Position numbers and translations under genes: made by a program. This document shows, piece after piece, positions 43,099 to 52,854 of a stretch of DNA of 64,000 nucleotides. Source of the stretch: Pseudomonadales bacterium (GTDB lineage: Bacteria > Pseudomonadota > Gammaproteobacteria > Pseudomonadales > Pseudohongiellaceae); NCBI GenBank assembly GCA_024234395.1, contig JACKOH010000002.1:1488001-1552000 (forward strand). The letters run 5' to 3'. Every line of letters starts with the position of its first letter. Within the stretch, counting starts at the first letter, position 1. The notes under the pieces are model-generated. The model saw only the letters and a program-made list of their open reading frames with translations. It was not told where the DNA came from and ran no database searches.

Positions 43099-43641
43099 AT
43101 GAACGTAATATTGCTGGAAAAACTCGGTAAGCTCGGTGACATCGGCGAAGTGGCCGACGTCAAAGCCGGGTACGCCAGGAATTTTCTGTTCCCTTCGGGA
43201 ATCGCCATCCCGGCGACCAAGGATAACCTGGCCAATTTCGAACAGCGCAAGTCCGCGCTGATTGCCGCTCACAATGAAAAGGTGGGAGTGGCCCAGGCAC
43301 GCGCCGACAAGATCGATGGCCTGGAATTGACCATCCACGTCAACGCCTCTGACGAAGGCAAGCTGTTCGGTTCGGTCGGCACCAAGGAAATCGCCGAAGC
43401 CGTAATCGAGGCCGGTGGCGACACCGACAAGAGCGAAGTTCAACTGCCTCACGGCGTCATCCGCGAGACCGGCAGTTACGAAATCGTTCTGGATCTGGGC
43501 TTCGATGTTCAGGCTACCATCAAGCTGGCAGTAGTCAGTGAAACCGGAGCAGAGCCGCCGATCGTGGAGCCGGAAACCGGTGAGGAACTCGGCTTCGAGG
43601 ACGAAGAGACAGCGGCCGGAGATTCCGAGTCCGACCAGTAA
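43099..43641 (+). CDS. rplI: 50S ribosomal protein L9
   Basis: MNVILLEKLGKLGDIGEVADVKAGYARNF marks the N-terminal domain that binds 23S rRNA; the long helix and the C-terminal domain (ADKIDGLELTIHVNASDEGK) follow. A good ribosome binding site (AAGAGG) lies nine bases upstream. At 180 residues it has an acidic tail of about 30 residues (ETGEELGFEDEETAAGDSES) beyond the usual 149. Last gene of the operon: a strong terminator follows at 43722. Confidence 0.95.
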   Translation: MNVILLEKLGKLGDIGEVADVKAGYARNFLFPSGIAIPATKDNLANFEQRKSALIAAHNEKVGVAQARADKIDGLELTIHVNASDEGKLFGSVGTKEIAEAVIEAGGDTDKSEVQLPHGVIRETGSYEIVLDLGFDVQATIKLAVVSETGAEPPIVEPETGEELGFEDEETAAGDSESDQ

Positions 43642-43721
43642 GCCTGACCCGGCTACACAGCTCTCTACCGAGCTTATGGCCGGTAAAGTGATGCAAGGCC
43701 ATAGCGATTGAGTTACAGTAA

Positions 43722-43759
43722 AGCACCGGCGCGTGAGAATCCGCCGGTGCTTTTTTTTT
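43722..43759 (+). terminator. Strong intrinsic terminator after rplI
   Basis: A 10-bp stem AGCACCGGCG / CGCCGGTGCT with a 10-base loop, followed by nine T. It ends the rpsF-rplI operon just before dnaB. Confidence 0.92.
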
Positions 43760-43779
43760 GCAGTTCAGAAACCCGGACC

Positions 43780-45195
43780 ATGCCTGAATCCTTTGACCCC
43801 TCCGCGCGAACCGCAGCCGGTTCCAGCGCGCTGGCGACGCTGAAAGTGCCACCCAGTTCCATCGAAGCCGAACAGGCAGTGATCGGCGGGCTGATGCTGG
43901 AAAACAGTGAGTGGGACAATATTTCCGATCTCCTTATCGCCGACGACTTCTATCGTCCCGAGCACCAGATTATCTATCGGGCCATGGTCCGGCAGAGTGA
44001 GGACAACAAGCCCATCGACGTGGTGACCCTGGGTGAAGCGCTGGACAGACTGCGCGAACTGGACAATGCGGGAGGGATCGATTACCTGGGCGAGCTGGCC
44101 GGTAACGCGCGTGGCACCGCCAATATCAGGGCATACGCCGAAATCATCCGCGAACGGGCAGTACTGCGCAAGCTGATAAGGGTTGCCAATGACGTGGTCG
44201 ACAGTGGTTACAACCCCGGTGGCAGATCCGCCGCGGATGTGCTGGACGAGGCCGAGAAAAAAATCTTTGATATTGGCGACGACCGCCCCCGGGACGGCAG
44301 CCCCCAGCCAATCAATCCGATTCTGCACCACGTGGTGGAGCGGATCGACGAGTTGTCCGGCATGGATGGTGGGCTGACCGGCGTGACCACCGGTTACACC
44401 GATCTGGACAACATGACCAATGGCTGGCAGAAATCCGATCTGATTATCGTCGCCGGCCGGCCATCCATGGGCAAGACCGCGTTCTCCATGAACCTGGTCG
44501 AGAATGCACTGTTGCAGGAGAATCGGCCGGTGCTGGTTTACAGTCTGGAAATGCCGGCGGACAGCCTGGTGGTCCGTATGCTCTCGTCGCTCGGCAGAGT
44601 GGATCAGAACCTGTTACGCACCGGACAGCTGGAAGAGGATGACTGGCCCAAGCTGACCGCCGCGGTAGCGCAGCTGAAGGACAAGCCCCTGCTGATCGAC
44701 GACAGTCCCGGACTGAGTCCGATGGAAATGCGCTCCAGGGCGCGCCGGGTGAAGCGTGAATACGGCGACCTGGGTATGATCGTGGTCGACTACCTGCAGC
44801 TCATGCAGATCAAGGGCAGTGCCGAGAACCGGGTCGGCGAGATTTCCGAGATTTCCCGATCACTGAAACTGCTGGCCCGGGAATTCGAATGCCCGGTGAT
44901 TGCCCTGTCCCAGCTTAACCGGTCGCTGGAGCAGCGTCCCAACAAGCGGCCGGTAATGTCGGATCTGAGGGAGTCCGGCGCCATCGAACAGGACGCTGAC
45001 GTAATAATTTTCATTTATCGTGACGAGGTTTATCACGAAGACAGCGCTGACAAGGGCACTGCCGAAATCATTATTGGAAAACATCGAAACGGCCCTATCG
45101 GGACCGTCCGCCTGTCCTTCATCGGTCGTCACACACGCTTTGAGAACTTTGCCCAGCCCCGCTATGACGACAGCTATACCCACGACAGCTACTAG
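43780..45195 (+). CDS. dnaB: Replicative DNA helicase DnaB
   Basis: The hexameric 5'-to-3' helicase of the replication fork. The family start is the ATG at 43780 (MPESFDPS). The N-terminal helical domain (PPSSIEAEQAVIGGLM) binds primase; the RecA-like C-terminal domain has Walker A GRPSMGKTAF, Walker B MIVVDYLQLM and the ending SDLRESGAIEQDADVI. 471 residues, normal. No intein or insertion. It starts 21 bases after the terminator, so its promoter is either within the end of rplI or it depends on read-through. Confidence 0.97.
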   Translation: MPESFDPSARTAAGSSALATLKVPPSSIEAEQAVIGGLMLENSEWDNISDLLIADDFYRPEHQIIYRAMVRQSEDNKPIDVVTLGEALDRLRELDNAGGIDYLGELAGNARGTANIRAYAEIIRERAVLRKLIRVANDVVDSGYNPGGRSAADVLDEAEKKIFDIGDDRPRDGSPQPINPILHHVVERIDELSGMDGGLTGVTTGYTDLDNMTNGWQKSDLIIVAGRPSMGKTAFSMNLVENALLQENRPVLVYSLEMPADSLVVRMLSSLGRVDQNLLRTGQLEEDDWPKLTAAVAQLKDKPLLIDDSPGLSPMEMRSRARRVKREYGDLGMIVVDYLQLMQIKGSAENRVGEISEISRSLKLLAREFECPVIALSQLNRSLEQRPNKRPVMSDLRESGAIEQDADVIIFIYRDEVYHEDSADKGTAEIIIGKHRNGPIGTVRLSFIGRHTRFENFAQPRYDDSYTHDSY

Positions 45196-45234
45196 CAGGC
45201 TATTTCCACGCTGTGCCGGAAGGTGGCTCTGTTC

Positions 45235-46401
45235 TTGACTACCGTGCATCGACAGCGAGCCTGGGCCGACATCAATCTGGCCGCATTGACCAGTAATCTG
45301 CAGCGGGTCAGGGATCTCAATCACAGTGCCAGTATCACCGCGGTGATCAAATCCAATGGCTACGGTCACGGTGTGGCGGAAGTGGCACACACCCTGGCCC
45401 GGCCACAATCGCCGGTGGCCCGCTTCGCCGTGGCGACAATGGATGAAGCGATTCAGCTCAATGCCCTGGGACTGGGTAAGCCGGTCCTGCTGATGCAGGG
45501 ATTTGCCGATCTGGAACAGTTACGATACCTGATCGAGGCGCGGATCGAATTCGTGATTCATGCCGACCATCAGCTGGCCCTGCTGAAACAGGTACTGCGG
45601 AAACAGGACGTGGTTGGTCCGCTGACCGTGTGGTTGAAGCTGGATACCGGCATGCACCGGCTGGGGCTTACCGAAGCCGTATTCCGGCAGGCTGTTGCCG
45701 ATCTGTCTTCCAGGCGCCAGGTGTCTGATATTGTACTGATGTCGCACTTTGCCAGTGCCGATGCACCCGATGATGCGATTGCGTCGCGCCAGACCGGTGA
45801 CCAACTGGAACGATTCCGCAGCGTCTGTGGCGGGTTGGAAGCCGGGGCAGGGCAACGCCTGAGCCGCAGCCTGGCCGCCTCATCCGGCATTCTGGCCTGG
45901 CCGGAATCCCATTTTGACCACCTGCGACCGGGAATCATGCTGTACGGTGGCTCGCCACTGGTTGACCGTAATGGGCCCGCGCTGGGGCTGCAGCCGGTCA
46001 TGACCCTGCGGGCCCGACTGATCGCTGTCAAGCAGGTGGCGGCCGGCGGTTCGATCGGTTATGGCGCCACCTATACCTGCGATCAGCCGACCCGCCTGGG
46101 TGTGGTGTCGATCGGTTATGGTGACGGCTATCCACGCACTGCCGTCAATGGCACACCGGTCCTGGTGGCAACACCTGAGGGCTATCGTCGGACGCAGCTG
46201 ATCGGCCGGGTTTCCATGGATATGATTACCATCGATCTGAACGGTTTTGACAATACCGAAGTGGGCGACGAGGTGGTGTTGTGGGGCGAGGGGCTGGCAG
46301 CCGACGAAGTGGCACGATTTGCCGGTACGATTTCCTATGAACTATTCTGCCAGGTAACCCGCAGGATTCCTTATCACTATCTACCGGCCCCTGCCCAGTG
46401 A
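45235..46401 (+). CDS. alr: Alanine racemase
   Basis: Interconverts L- and D-alanine for peptidoglycan. PLP lysine in AVIKSNGYGHG; the catalytic tyrosine in SIGYGATYTC; other signatures RAWADINLAAL at the start and SIGYGDGYPR. I prefer the TTG at 45235, which has AGGTGG eight bases upstream; a GTG at 45223 lies on top of that ribosome binding site. About 388 residues, slightly longer than the Escherichia enzyme. Placed after dnaB as in Pseudomonas. Confidence 0.95.
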   Translation: MTTVHRQRAWADINLAALTSNLQRVRDLNHSASITAVIKSNGYGHGVAEVAHTLARPQSPVARFAVATMDEAIQLNALGLGKPVLLMQGFADLEQLRYLIEARIEFVIHADHQLALLKQVLRKQDVVGPLTVWLKLDTGMHRLGLTEAVFRQAVADLSSRRQVSDIVLMSHFASADAPDDAIASRQTGDQLERFRSVCGGLEAGAGQRLSRSLAASSGILAWPESHFDHLRPGIMLYGGSPLVDRNGPALGLQPVMTLRARLIAVKQVAAGGSIGYGATYTCDQPTRLGVVSIGYGDGYPRTAVNGTPVLVATPEGYRRTQLIGRVSMDMITIDLNGFDNTEVGDEVVLWGEGLAADEVARFAGTISYELFCQVTRRIPYHYLPAPAQ

Positions 46402-46427
46402 CCGGTATAGACTGAAGAACTCGATCG

Positions 46428-47795
46428 ATGGCGAAATCGAAACTGGCTTTTGTCTGCACCGAGTGCGGTGCCGAACATTCCCAGTGGCAGGGACAGTGTG
46501 CCGCCTGCAAGGCCTGGAATACCCTGTCACGAATCAACCTCGGCAGCCCGGGGTCACCGGCAGCCCGGGCAGACTTCCGCCAGGGCTACAGCGGCCAGAC
46601 TTCCACGGTACAGACACTTGCCGAAATCGACCTGAGCAGTGTGCCGCGCATCGATACCGGCTTATCCGAGCTGGACCGGGTGCTGGGTGGCGGGCTGGTG
46701 CCCGGCTCGGTGGTACTGATCGGTGGTAATCCCGGAGCCGGCAAGAGTACCCTGCTGTTGCAGTTCATGTGCGGATTGTCGGAGTCCATGGACGCGCTGT
46801 ATGTGACCGGTGAGGAATCCCTCCAGCAGGTGGGCATGCGGGCGAAACGCCTCGGTCTGCCGGACCAGCGACTGAAAATGCTGGCCGAAACCAATGTCGA
46901 GCGCATCTGCCAGGCGGCGGAGCAACACCAGCCCCGGCTGCTGGTGGTGGATTCCATCCAGGTCATGCACAGCGCGGAGGTTCCGTCCGCGGCCGGCAGT
47001 GTTTCCCAGGTCAGGGAATGTGCAGCTTTCCTGATCCAGTATGCCAAGCAGACCAACACGGTATTGTTCCTGGTCGGGCACGTCACCAAGGAGGGCAGCC
47101 TGGCCGGGCCCAAGGTGCTGGAGCACATGATTGACTGTTTTCTGATGCTGGAAGGGGACAATGACAATCGCTACCGGATTCTGCGCGGCCTGAAGAATCG
47201 CTTCGGAGCAGTGAACGAACTGGGTGTGTTCGGCATGACCGGCACCGGTCTCAGGGAAGTGCGTAATCCCTCGGCAATTTTCCTGGCCCGCTCGGAGGAA
47301 GAGGTGGCCGGTTCCCTGGTGGTGGTGCTGTGGGAGGGAACCCGTCCGCTACTGGTGGAAATACAGGCCCTGGTGGATGGCAGCCAGCTGTCCAATCCAC
47401 GCCGGGTCACGGTAGGTATGGACCAGAGCCGCATGGCGATGCTGCTTGCCGTGCTGCACCGTCACGGAGGTATCTACATGGCGGATCAGGATGTATTCGT
47501 CAACGTGGTGGGTGGTGTCAAGGTCACCGAAACCAGCGCCGACCTGGCCGTGGTCCTGGCCCTGGTATCCAGTTTTCGCGATCAGCCATTGGCGCGTGAA
47601 CTGGTAGTATTCGGCGAAGTGGGTCTGGCCGGGGAGATCCGCCCGGTGCCCGGCGGACAGGAGCGGCTCCGGGAGGCTGCCAAGCACGGCTTCAAGCGGG
47701 CTATCGTCCCGAAACCCAATCTGCCCAGAGAGCCTATCCCGGGGATGGAAGTGATCGGGGTCAACAAGGTGGTGGAAGCGCTGGAAGCATTGTAA
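46428..47795 (+). CDS. radA: DNA repair protein RadA
   Basis: A RecA-like helicase that helps branch migration in recombination. An N-terminal C4 zinc finger (CTECGAEHSQWQGQCAAC), a RecA-type core with Walker A GGNPGAGKST, the RadA-specific KNRFG motif (LKNRFGAVNELGVFGM) and a C-terminal Lon-protease-like domain are all present. 455 residues, normal. It follows alr after 26 bases. Confidence 0.97.
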   Translation: MAKSKLAFVCTECGAEHSQWQGQCAACKAWNTLSRINLGSPGSPAARADFRQGYSGQTSTVQTLAEIDLSSVPRIDTGLSELDRVLGGGLVPGSVVLIGGNPGAGKSTLLLQFMCGLSESMDALYVTGEESLQQVGMRAKRLGLPDQRLKMLAETNVERICQAAEQHQPRLLVVDSIQVMHSAEVPSAAGSVSQVRECAAFLIQYAKQTNTVLFLVGHVTKEGSLAGPKVLEHMIDCFLMLEGDNDNRYRILRGLKNRFGAVNELGVFGMTGTGLREVRNPSAIFLARSEEEVAGSLVVVLWEGTRPLLVEIQALVDGSQLSNPRRVTVGMDQSRMAMLLAVLHRHGGIYMADQDVFVNVVGGVKVTETSADLAVVLALVSSFRDQPLARELVVFGEVGLAGEIRPVPGGQERLREAAKHGFKRAIVPKPNLPREPIPGMEVIGVNKVVEALEAL

Positions 47796-47982
47796 CGGCA
47801 GACCGCGAGCTGATCTTGTGCACCAGAACGGTACTCCCGCCAGGCGTTGCGCACCAGAGGGGTGATAGGTCCTGACCCGGTATCCTGCGTGGGGTTGCCT
47901 ATCCCCATGGCCCGGTGATTGCATAACCCCTGCTGAATCCATACGCCCGGTTGAGCGAAGTTTAACCCTGCAGTGAACAATT

Positions 47983-48681
47983 ATGAGTGAAGTCATCCCC
48001 ATGTTCAGTCATCCGGTGGTTACCATCGATGACTATCCGGACAGTGAGGCCATTGCCGACCGGTTTTTCGAAAAGAGCCTGGCATTAATGGAGGAGTATC
48101 CCGACGCCGGCCTGATCAGCAGCGCCTGGCACAGCGGTCAGCGTGCCCGCAGCCGGGAGGACATCGAGAAACACGGCTTTACCTCGTTTTACAATGTGAA
48201 TCTTGGCAAACGCGAAGATTTTCATTTCATGAATCAGGCAGCCATGGCGGTCTTTGCCCAGTACCTGCGCGTGGTCGGCAAGTCGAACCTGGGTATGCGA
48301 CTGGATAACGCCTGGGCCTCGGTATACGGAAAGGGCCATTTTGTGCCGGAGCATACGCACCCGCTGTCGCACCTGAGCATGGCGTTTTATGCCGCCGCCA
48401 CGGAGGGGACCGGTCGTATCGTCTTCGAAAACCCGTCACGTGGCCACTTTCAGCATTTTTATCCACCGGAAATCAGCTGGATGCATTACCGGTATTCGAT
48501 CCAGCCGAAAAAAGGCCTGTTCGTGGTCTTTCCCAGCTACCTGGTCCATCACACCGAACCTCACGAAAGCGATGAATACCGGGTGATCTATTCCGCCAAT
48601 GTCCAGCTTCAGTATCGCAAGCCCACTGATTCAGACCGCGAAGGGGAGAGCACTCAGAGCGGTATCTACCAGCAGGTGTAG
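47983..48681 (+). CDS. Putative 2OG-Fe(II) oxygenase
   Basis: A 232-residue protein of the putative 2OG-Fe(II) oxygenase family seen next to housekeeping genes in many marine bacteria. The conserved core is there: HTHPLSHLSMAFYA, then GLFVVFPSYLVHHTEPHESDEYR, with the His/His/Arg set of a double-stranded beta-helix iron site. The first motif has S-M where G-x-x-Y is usual. Substrate unknown. The ribosome binding site is weak (GTGAA). It stands alone, 188 bases after radA. Confidence 0.75.
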   Translation: MSEVIPMFSHPVVTIDDYPDSEAIADRFFEKSLALMEEYPDAGLISSAWHSGQRARSREDIEKHGFTSFYNVNLGKREDFHFMNQAAMAVFAQYLRVVGKSNLGMRLDNAWASVYGKGHFVPEHTHPLSHLSMAFYAAATEGTGRIVFENPSRGHFQHFYPPEISWMHYRYSIQPKKGLFVVFPSYLVHHTEPHESDEYRVIYSANVQLQYRKPTDSDREGESTQSGIYQQV

Positions 48682-48792
48682 AACTCAGTCCCGACGCGCA
48701 GGGCGCGTAACGGGTTTCCTGAGAATGGCGGGGCAAAGCTGGTGCACTGCGGGTCGGTGTTGTCTTCCCCTGTTATCAGGTAATCTCTCACT

Positions 48793-48818
48793 GACTGCTG
48801 ACCGTCCGGTCAGCAGTC
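48793..48818. promoter_or_regulatory. Palindromic operator-like site upstream of the esterase gene
   Basis: GACTGCTGACC-GTCC-GGTCAGCAGTC: 11-bp arms around four bases, ending 25 bases before the ATG at 48843. The core GACCG-TC-CGGTC is like the operators of many TetR-family repressors. It could equally fold as a leader hairpin. No TetR gene is in the window. Confidence 0.5.
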
Positions 48819-48842
48819 TGAACTGATGCGGGAGAAACTGTT

Positions 48843-50366
48843 ATGCGTGGGTCCCTGACGGCTGTGGTCCTGAGTGGATTACTGTCCCTGTTCTCGGCAG
48901 CCGGACTGGCTGAGGTGACGAGCATCCGGCTGTCGAATCCGGACCACCCGGAGGCCGGCAGTGGCAGGCTGTTTGTCGTGTTCACCCGGGATGCTGAGGT
49001 GGAACCGCGCCTCACCATCGGTGAAGAACCGGCGCCGGCCAGGGCGTCTCCTTTTTTCGCCGTCGATCTGGAGGATTGGGACGGCAGCCTGCTCGACTTC
49101 CAGCCTTCCGCCGGCTTTCCGTTCCCGTCAATCGCCGACTTGGCCCCGGGCCGCTGGCGGGTCCAGGCGCTGTTCGATACCAATGAAGTGCTATCTGACC
49201 TGAATTCTCCGGGTAACCTCTATTCGCTGACCCAAACCGTCGAAGTGGAGGACGGTGAGCAGACCCTGCAGCTGGTGTTGAGTGAAGCAGTGCCGGAGGA
49301 GTCCCTGCCCGATGACACGGAGCTGCTAAAGTTTGTCCGGATCCGCTCTGCGCTGCTGTCCCGGTTCTATGGACGGGATATCTACCTGCGAGCTTCGGTC
49401 CTGTTGCCGGCCACCTGGACTGAGGGATCCCCTCAACGCTACCCGGTTCTGTTTCATGTGGCTGGATTGAACGGGCGTTATACCCGCAGTCGCAGGCTCC
49501 TGGCGGATGACGAGTTCATGGCCTACTGGATGGCCCCTGATACTCGTCCCGCGGTCATGGTTTTTCTGGACGGAGAATCCCCATTCGGGGATTCCTACCA
49601 GATGAACAGCGCGGTTTCCGGTCCCTATGCCGATGCCAACTTCAGCGAACTGTTCCCCTACCTGGCAGACCGTTTTCCGATCGACAACCGGCCGCTGAGC
49701 CGCTTTGTCAGCGGTTGTTCCACCGGTGGCTGGGTTTCCATGGCACTGCAGATCCTGTACCCGGATTACTTCAATGGCGCCTACTCGTTGAGCCCCGATT
49801 CACCAAGCTTTCGGGCTTTCCAGCTGGTCAACCTCTATGCGGACGGGAATGCCTATTACAGTCCCTCCGGGATGATCCGGCCCAGTGCCCGCGAAACCAA
49901 CGGCGATCCGGTTTTCAGCATAGCCGATGAGGTACGTATGGAAGCCGCCATGGGCAGGAACGACAGCTATGTTAACTCCGGTCAGCAGTGGGCCAGCTGG
50001 AATGCAGTCTACGGGCAGCCCGATTCGGAAGGTCGTCCGATTCCAGTCTGGGATCAGGATACCGGTGAGATCAACCGGGCTGTAGTGGAGGCATGGCGTC
50101 CCTGGGATCTGGATCTGACTGTGCGGCAGGACTGGTCACGGATCGGATCCGATCTGGCCGGCAAGCTGCATTTCCGGATGGGGGACATGGACGATTACTA
50201 CCTGACCAACGGCCTGCGCATTCTGGAACAGACACTGAACCTGATGGAAGCGCCGGCTGCGGATGCCAGTTTCACCTGGGTGCCTTACCACGGCCACTGC
50301 GATTTCGGCACCCGCGTCCACTATATCGATGTGCTGAACGATCTGACCCTGCGCGCCCGGGATTGA
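48843..50366 (+). CDS. Secreted alpha/beta-hydrolase, putative esterase
   Basis: A signal peptide (residues 1-23, ending GLA) and two parts: an N-terminal beta-rich domain (about 25-150) and an esterase-D-like alpha/beta hydrolase domain. The nucleophile elbow is SGCSTGGW (G-x-S-x-G); a later GHCDFG may give the catalytic His. A good GGGAG ribosome binding site. 507 residues. Such proteins act on acyl or feruloyl esters or on siderophores; the substrate is not known. It ends close to the convergent M20 gene. A TetR-type palindrome lies just upstream. Confidence 0.75.
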   Translation: MRGSLTAVVLSGLLSLFSAAGLAEVTSIRLSNPDHPEAGSGRLFVVFTRDAEVEPRLTIGEEPAPARASPFFAVDLEDWDGSLLDFQPSAGFPFPSIADLAPGRWRVQALFDTNEVLSDLNSPGNLYSLTQTVEVEDGEQTLQLVLSEAVPEESLPDDTELLKFVRIRSALLSRFYGRDIYLRASVLLPATWTEGSPQRYPVLFHVAGLNGRYTRSRRLLADDEFMAYWMAPDTRPAVMVFLDGESPFGDSYQMNSAVSGPYADANFSELFPYLADRFPIDNRPLSRFVSGCSTGGWVSMALQILYPDYFNGAYSLSPDSPSFRAFQLVNLYADGNAYYSPSGMIRPSARETNGDPVFSIADEVRMEAAMGRNDSYVNSGQQWASWNAVYGQPDSEGRPIPVWDQDTGEINRAVVEAWRPWDLDLTVRQDWSRIGSDLAGKLHFRMGDMDDYYLTNGLRILEQTLNLMEAPAADASFTWVPYHGHCDFGTRVHYIDVLNDLTLRARD

Positions 50367-50396
50367 GTTTTACCTGCACGGTGGCCGGGGGCCCGG

Positions 50397-51722
50397 TTAT
50401 CGATCCTCCAGCAATCGGTGAATGAGAATCGCCGCTCTCCCGGTGACCTGCACAAAGGAATCCACATCTGCCTGCTCGCGGGGGGAATGGCCGCCATCGC
50501 CGATCAGCCCCAGCGAATCCAGCGTGGGCAGGCCCGCGGCCTGGGTAAGTGAGCCATCAGTTCCCCCTCCGGAATCGGCAATGCCGATCTGTTCACCAAG
50601 CAGCGCGCCAATAGCAACCGTTCGGTACAGTAACTGATCAGATTCCGGTGTCGGGATCTTGGGTGGCCGATGCAGGTTGACCCAGACGTCGGTGGTGACT
50701 TCCTCTGAATCGGCAGGAACGCTGTAAAGCGTGGAGGCGATAGATTCAAACTGCTGGCGCGCCGCAATGCCCTGTCCAGGCAGTGGGTAACGCAGGTCCA
50801 CATACGCTTCGGCACAGGGTGCCACAGTATTCCTGGCTTCACCGCCACTCATCAGGCCCACATTCACCGTCAGGCCGCTTTCGTAATCGGTCATGGCTTC
50901 CATCTCGATTATCTTGTAAGCCAGTTCCCGTATTGCCGAACGGCCTTCCTGGTGGGCGGCACCGGCATGTGAGGCACGCCCGTGTACCACGAAGCGCGCC
51001 TGACCCAGGCCCTTGCGCTGACGAATCTGGTTATTGTTCACCGATCCCTCGAATACCAGTCCATAGTCGTTTACCCGGGCCTGCTCTTCCAGGTATTTGC
51101 GCGATGACAGCGAGCCCACTTCCTCGTCGCTGTTGAGCAGTACAGTGAGTGCTCTGCCTTCCAGCAGCTCGAACTCCTGCAGTGCTTTCAGTGCATACAG
51201 CATGACCACCAGTCCACCTTTCATGTCGAACACGCCGGGCCCGTGCATGATTCCTCCGTCCAGGCTGAATTCCTGGAACGGACTGTCCGGTGGAAATACC
51301 GTATCCATGTGTCCCATTAAAAGAACCCGGGTTCCGGAGCCGGCACGGGTCGCCAGCAGATGATCGGCGACATCGATACTCAGGTTGCTGCCAGGACAGT
51401 GAGGCATCTCTATAACCTCGCCGGGCAGGGTGCCAATGGAGAATCCCAGGCCGGCCAGTTCCCGGCTGAAAATACCGGTGATCGCGTCGATGCCAGCCTT
51501 GTTGAGCGTGCCGGAATTGATGTTGGTCAGGGTTTCAAGCAGTTCGACCATTTCGCTTTCACGCTGATCGAGCCAGTCGACAACCTGTTGTTCCTGCCTG
51601 GACAAGGGGGGCTCGCCCGGTTCTGCCGCCCCGGCCACCCGGCACAGACTGGTCACCAGCAGAACAGCGGCGACCACGAGACGATTACGGAAACCTGTAA
51701 GGAAACCAGCAATAAGGCACAT
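50397..51722 (-). CDS. Secreted M20-family metallopeptidase (glutamate carboxypeptidase-like)
   Basis: A signal peptide (about residues 1-32, ending AGA), then the M20 fold. Zinc ligands and catalytic residues: LLMGHMDTVFP (His, Asp), FDMKGG, LLNSDEEVGS (catalytic Glu and ligand) and the C-terminal GDGGHSPRE (His). The likeness is to carboxypeptidase G2 and other glutamate carboxypeptidases, which remove C-terminal glutamate in the periplasm. 441 residues, normal. Convergent with the esterase gene. Confidence 0.85.
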   Translation of the reverse strand: MCLIAGFLTGFRNRLVVAAVLLVTSLCRVAGAAEPGEPPLSRQEQQVVDWLDQRESEMVELLETLTNINSGTLNKAGIDAITGIFSRELAGLGFSIGTLPGEVIEMPHCPGSNLSIDVADHLLATRAGSGTRVLLMGHMDTVFPPDSPFQEFSLDGGIMHGPGVFDMKGGLVVMLYALKALQEFELLEGRALTVLLNSDEEVGSLSSRKYLEEQARVNDYGLVFEGSVNNNQIRQRKGLGQARFVVHGRASHAGAAHQEGRSAIRELAYKIIEMEAMTDYESGLTVNVGLMSGGEARNTVAPCAEAYVDLRYPLPGQGIAARQQFESIASTLYSVPADSEEVTTDVWVNLHRPPKIPTPESDQLLYRTVAIGALLGEQIGIADSGGGTDGSLTQAAGLPTLDSLGLIGDGGHSPREQADVDSFVQVTGRAAILIHRLLEDR

Positions 51723-51903
51723 GGGTCAATTCTCCCGGAGGGCGGACTGTGGATCAGTGATTCCCTACAGGGTACAACAAGGTGCCCCGGCTAACCACAG
51801 AGCGCCGGGTACTGAATGCGTCGGAGGGAGAGGCCGATGCGGTAGCCGGACCCCGGCCTGTTGTGTTGAAATCGGTCCCCAGTGTGTTCATAATGCTGCG
51901 CCC

Positions 51904-52848
51904 ATGAGCAGTGCAGAAAATCCCATACTGATAGTCGAATCCCTGAATAAAGTGTATCAGGGCGGTTTCGAAGCCCTTAAGGATATCAATCTCAGCATCC
52001 GCCGGGGCGAGATTTTTGCGTTACTGGGACCGAACGGGGCTGGGAAGACGACCCTGATTTCCATCATCTGTGGAATCGTCAAGCCTTCCTCAGGGAAGGT
52101 GCGGGTCGACGGGTACGATATTATCGACGATTTCCGCAAGACTCGTTCCCTGATCGGACTGGTGCCCCAGGAGCTGACCACCGATTCATTCGAAACTGTC
52201 TGGAATACGGTAGCCTTCAGTCGCGGACTGTTCGGCAAGGCGCCTGCCCCCGACCACATCGAGCGGGTGCTCAAATCCCTGTCCCTGTGGGACAAGAAAG
52301 ACAGCATGGTGATGACCCTGTCGGGAGGCATGAAGCGGCGGCTGCTGATTGCCAAGGCGCTTTCTCATGAGCCGAACGTGCTGTTTCTTGACGAGCCCAC
52401 CGCCGGTGTCGACGTTTCATTGCGTAAGGATATGTGGAAGATCGTTCAGGAACTGAAAGCGGCCGGCGTCACGATTATTCTTACCACTCACTATATCGAG
52501 GAAGCAGAGGAAATTGCCGATCGCGTGGGAGTGATAAACCAGGGTGAACTGGTGCTGGTGGAAGAGAAGCAGCAGTTGATGCAGAAACTGGGCAAGCGGC
52601 AATTGACCCTGCTCCTGACCGAACCGCTGAACCGGATTCCTGAGGTACTTGGCGGCTACGACCTGGAGCTGATCGAGGACAACCGGCAGTTACGCTATAC
52701 CTTCGATTCCGCTGCACAACGGACGGGGATCACCGCGCTGCTGGAAGATCTGAAAACTGCCGGCGTCAGCTTCAGCGACCTGCAGACTTCCCAGAGTTCA
52801 CTGGAGGATATTTTTGTGGACTTGATCAGTCAGCCGGTAAGGAGTTAA
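51904..52848 (+). CDS. ABC transporter ATP-binding protein (YadG-like)
   Basis: The start MSSAENPIL at 51904 matches the family; the frame is open further up. Walker A GPNGAGKTT, Q-loop VPQE, signature LSGGMKRRL, Walker B VLFLDEPTAGVD and the switch His (TTHYIEE) are intact. 314 residues. The partner permease follows after six bases, as in the Escherichia coli yadG-yadH pair. Substrate unknown; drug or lipid export is usual in the class. Confidence 0.9.
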   Translation: MSSAENPILIVESLNKVYQGGFEALKDINLSIRRGEIFALLGPNGAGKTTLISIICGIVKPSSGKVRVDGYDIIDDFRKTRSLIGLVPQELTTDSFETVWNTVAFSRGLFGKAPAPDHIERVLKSLSLWDKKDSMVMTLSGGMKRRLLIAKALSHEPNVLFLDEPTAGVDVSLRKDMWKIVQELKAAGVTIILTTHYIEEAEEIADRVGVINQGELVLVEEKQQLMQKLGKRQLTLLLTEPLNRIPEVLGGYDLELIEDNRQLRYTFDSAAQRTGITALLEDLKTAGVSFSDLQTSQSSLEDIFVDLISQPVRS

Positions 52849-52854
52849 AAAAAC

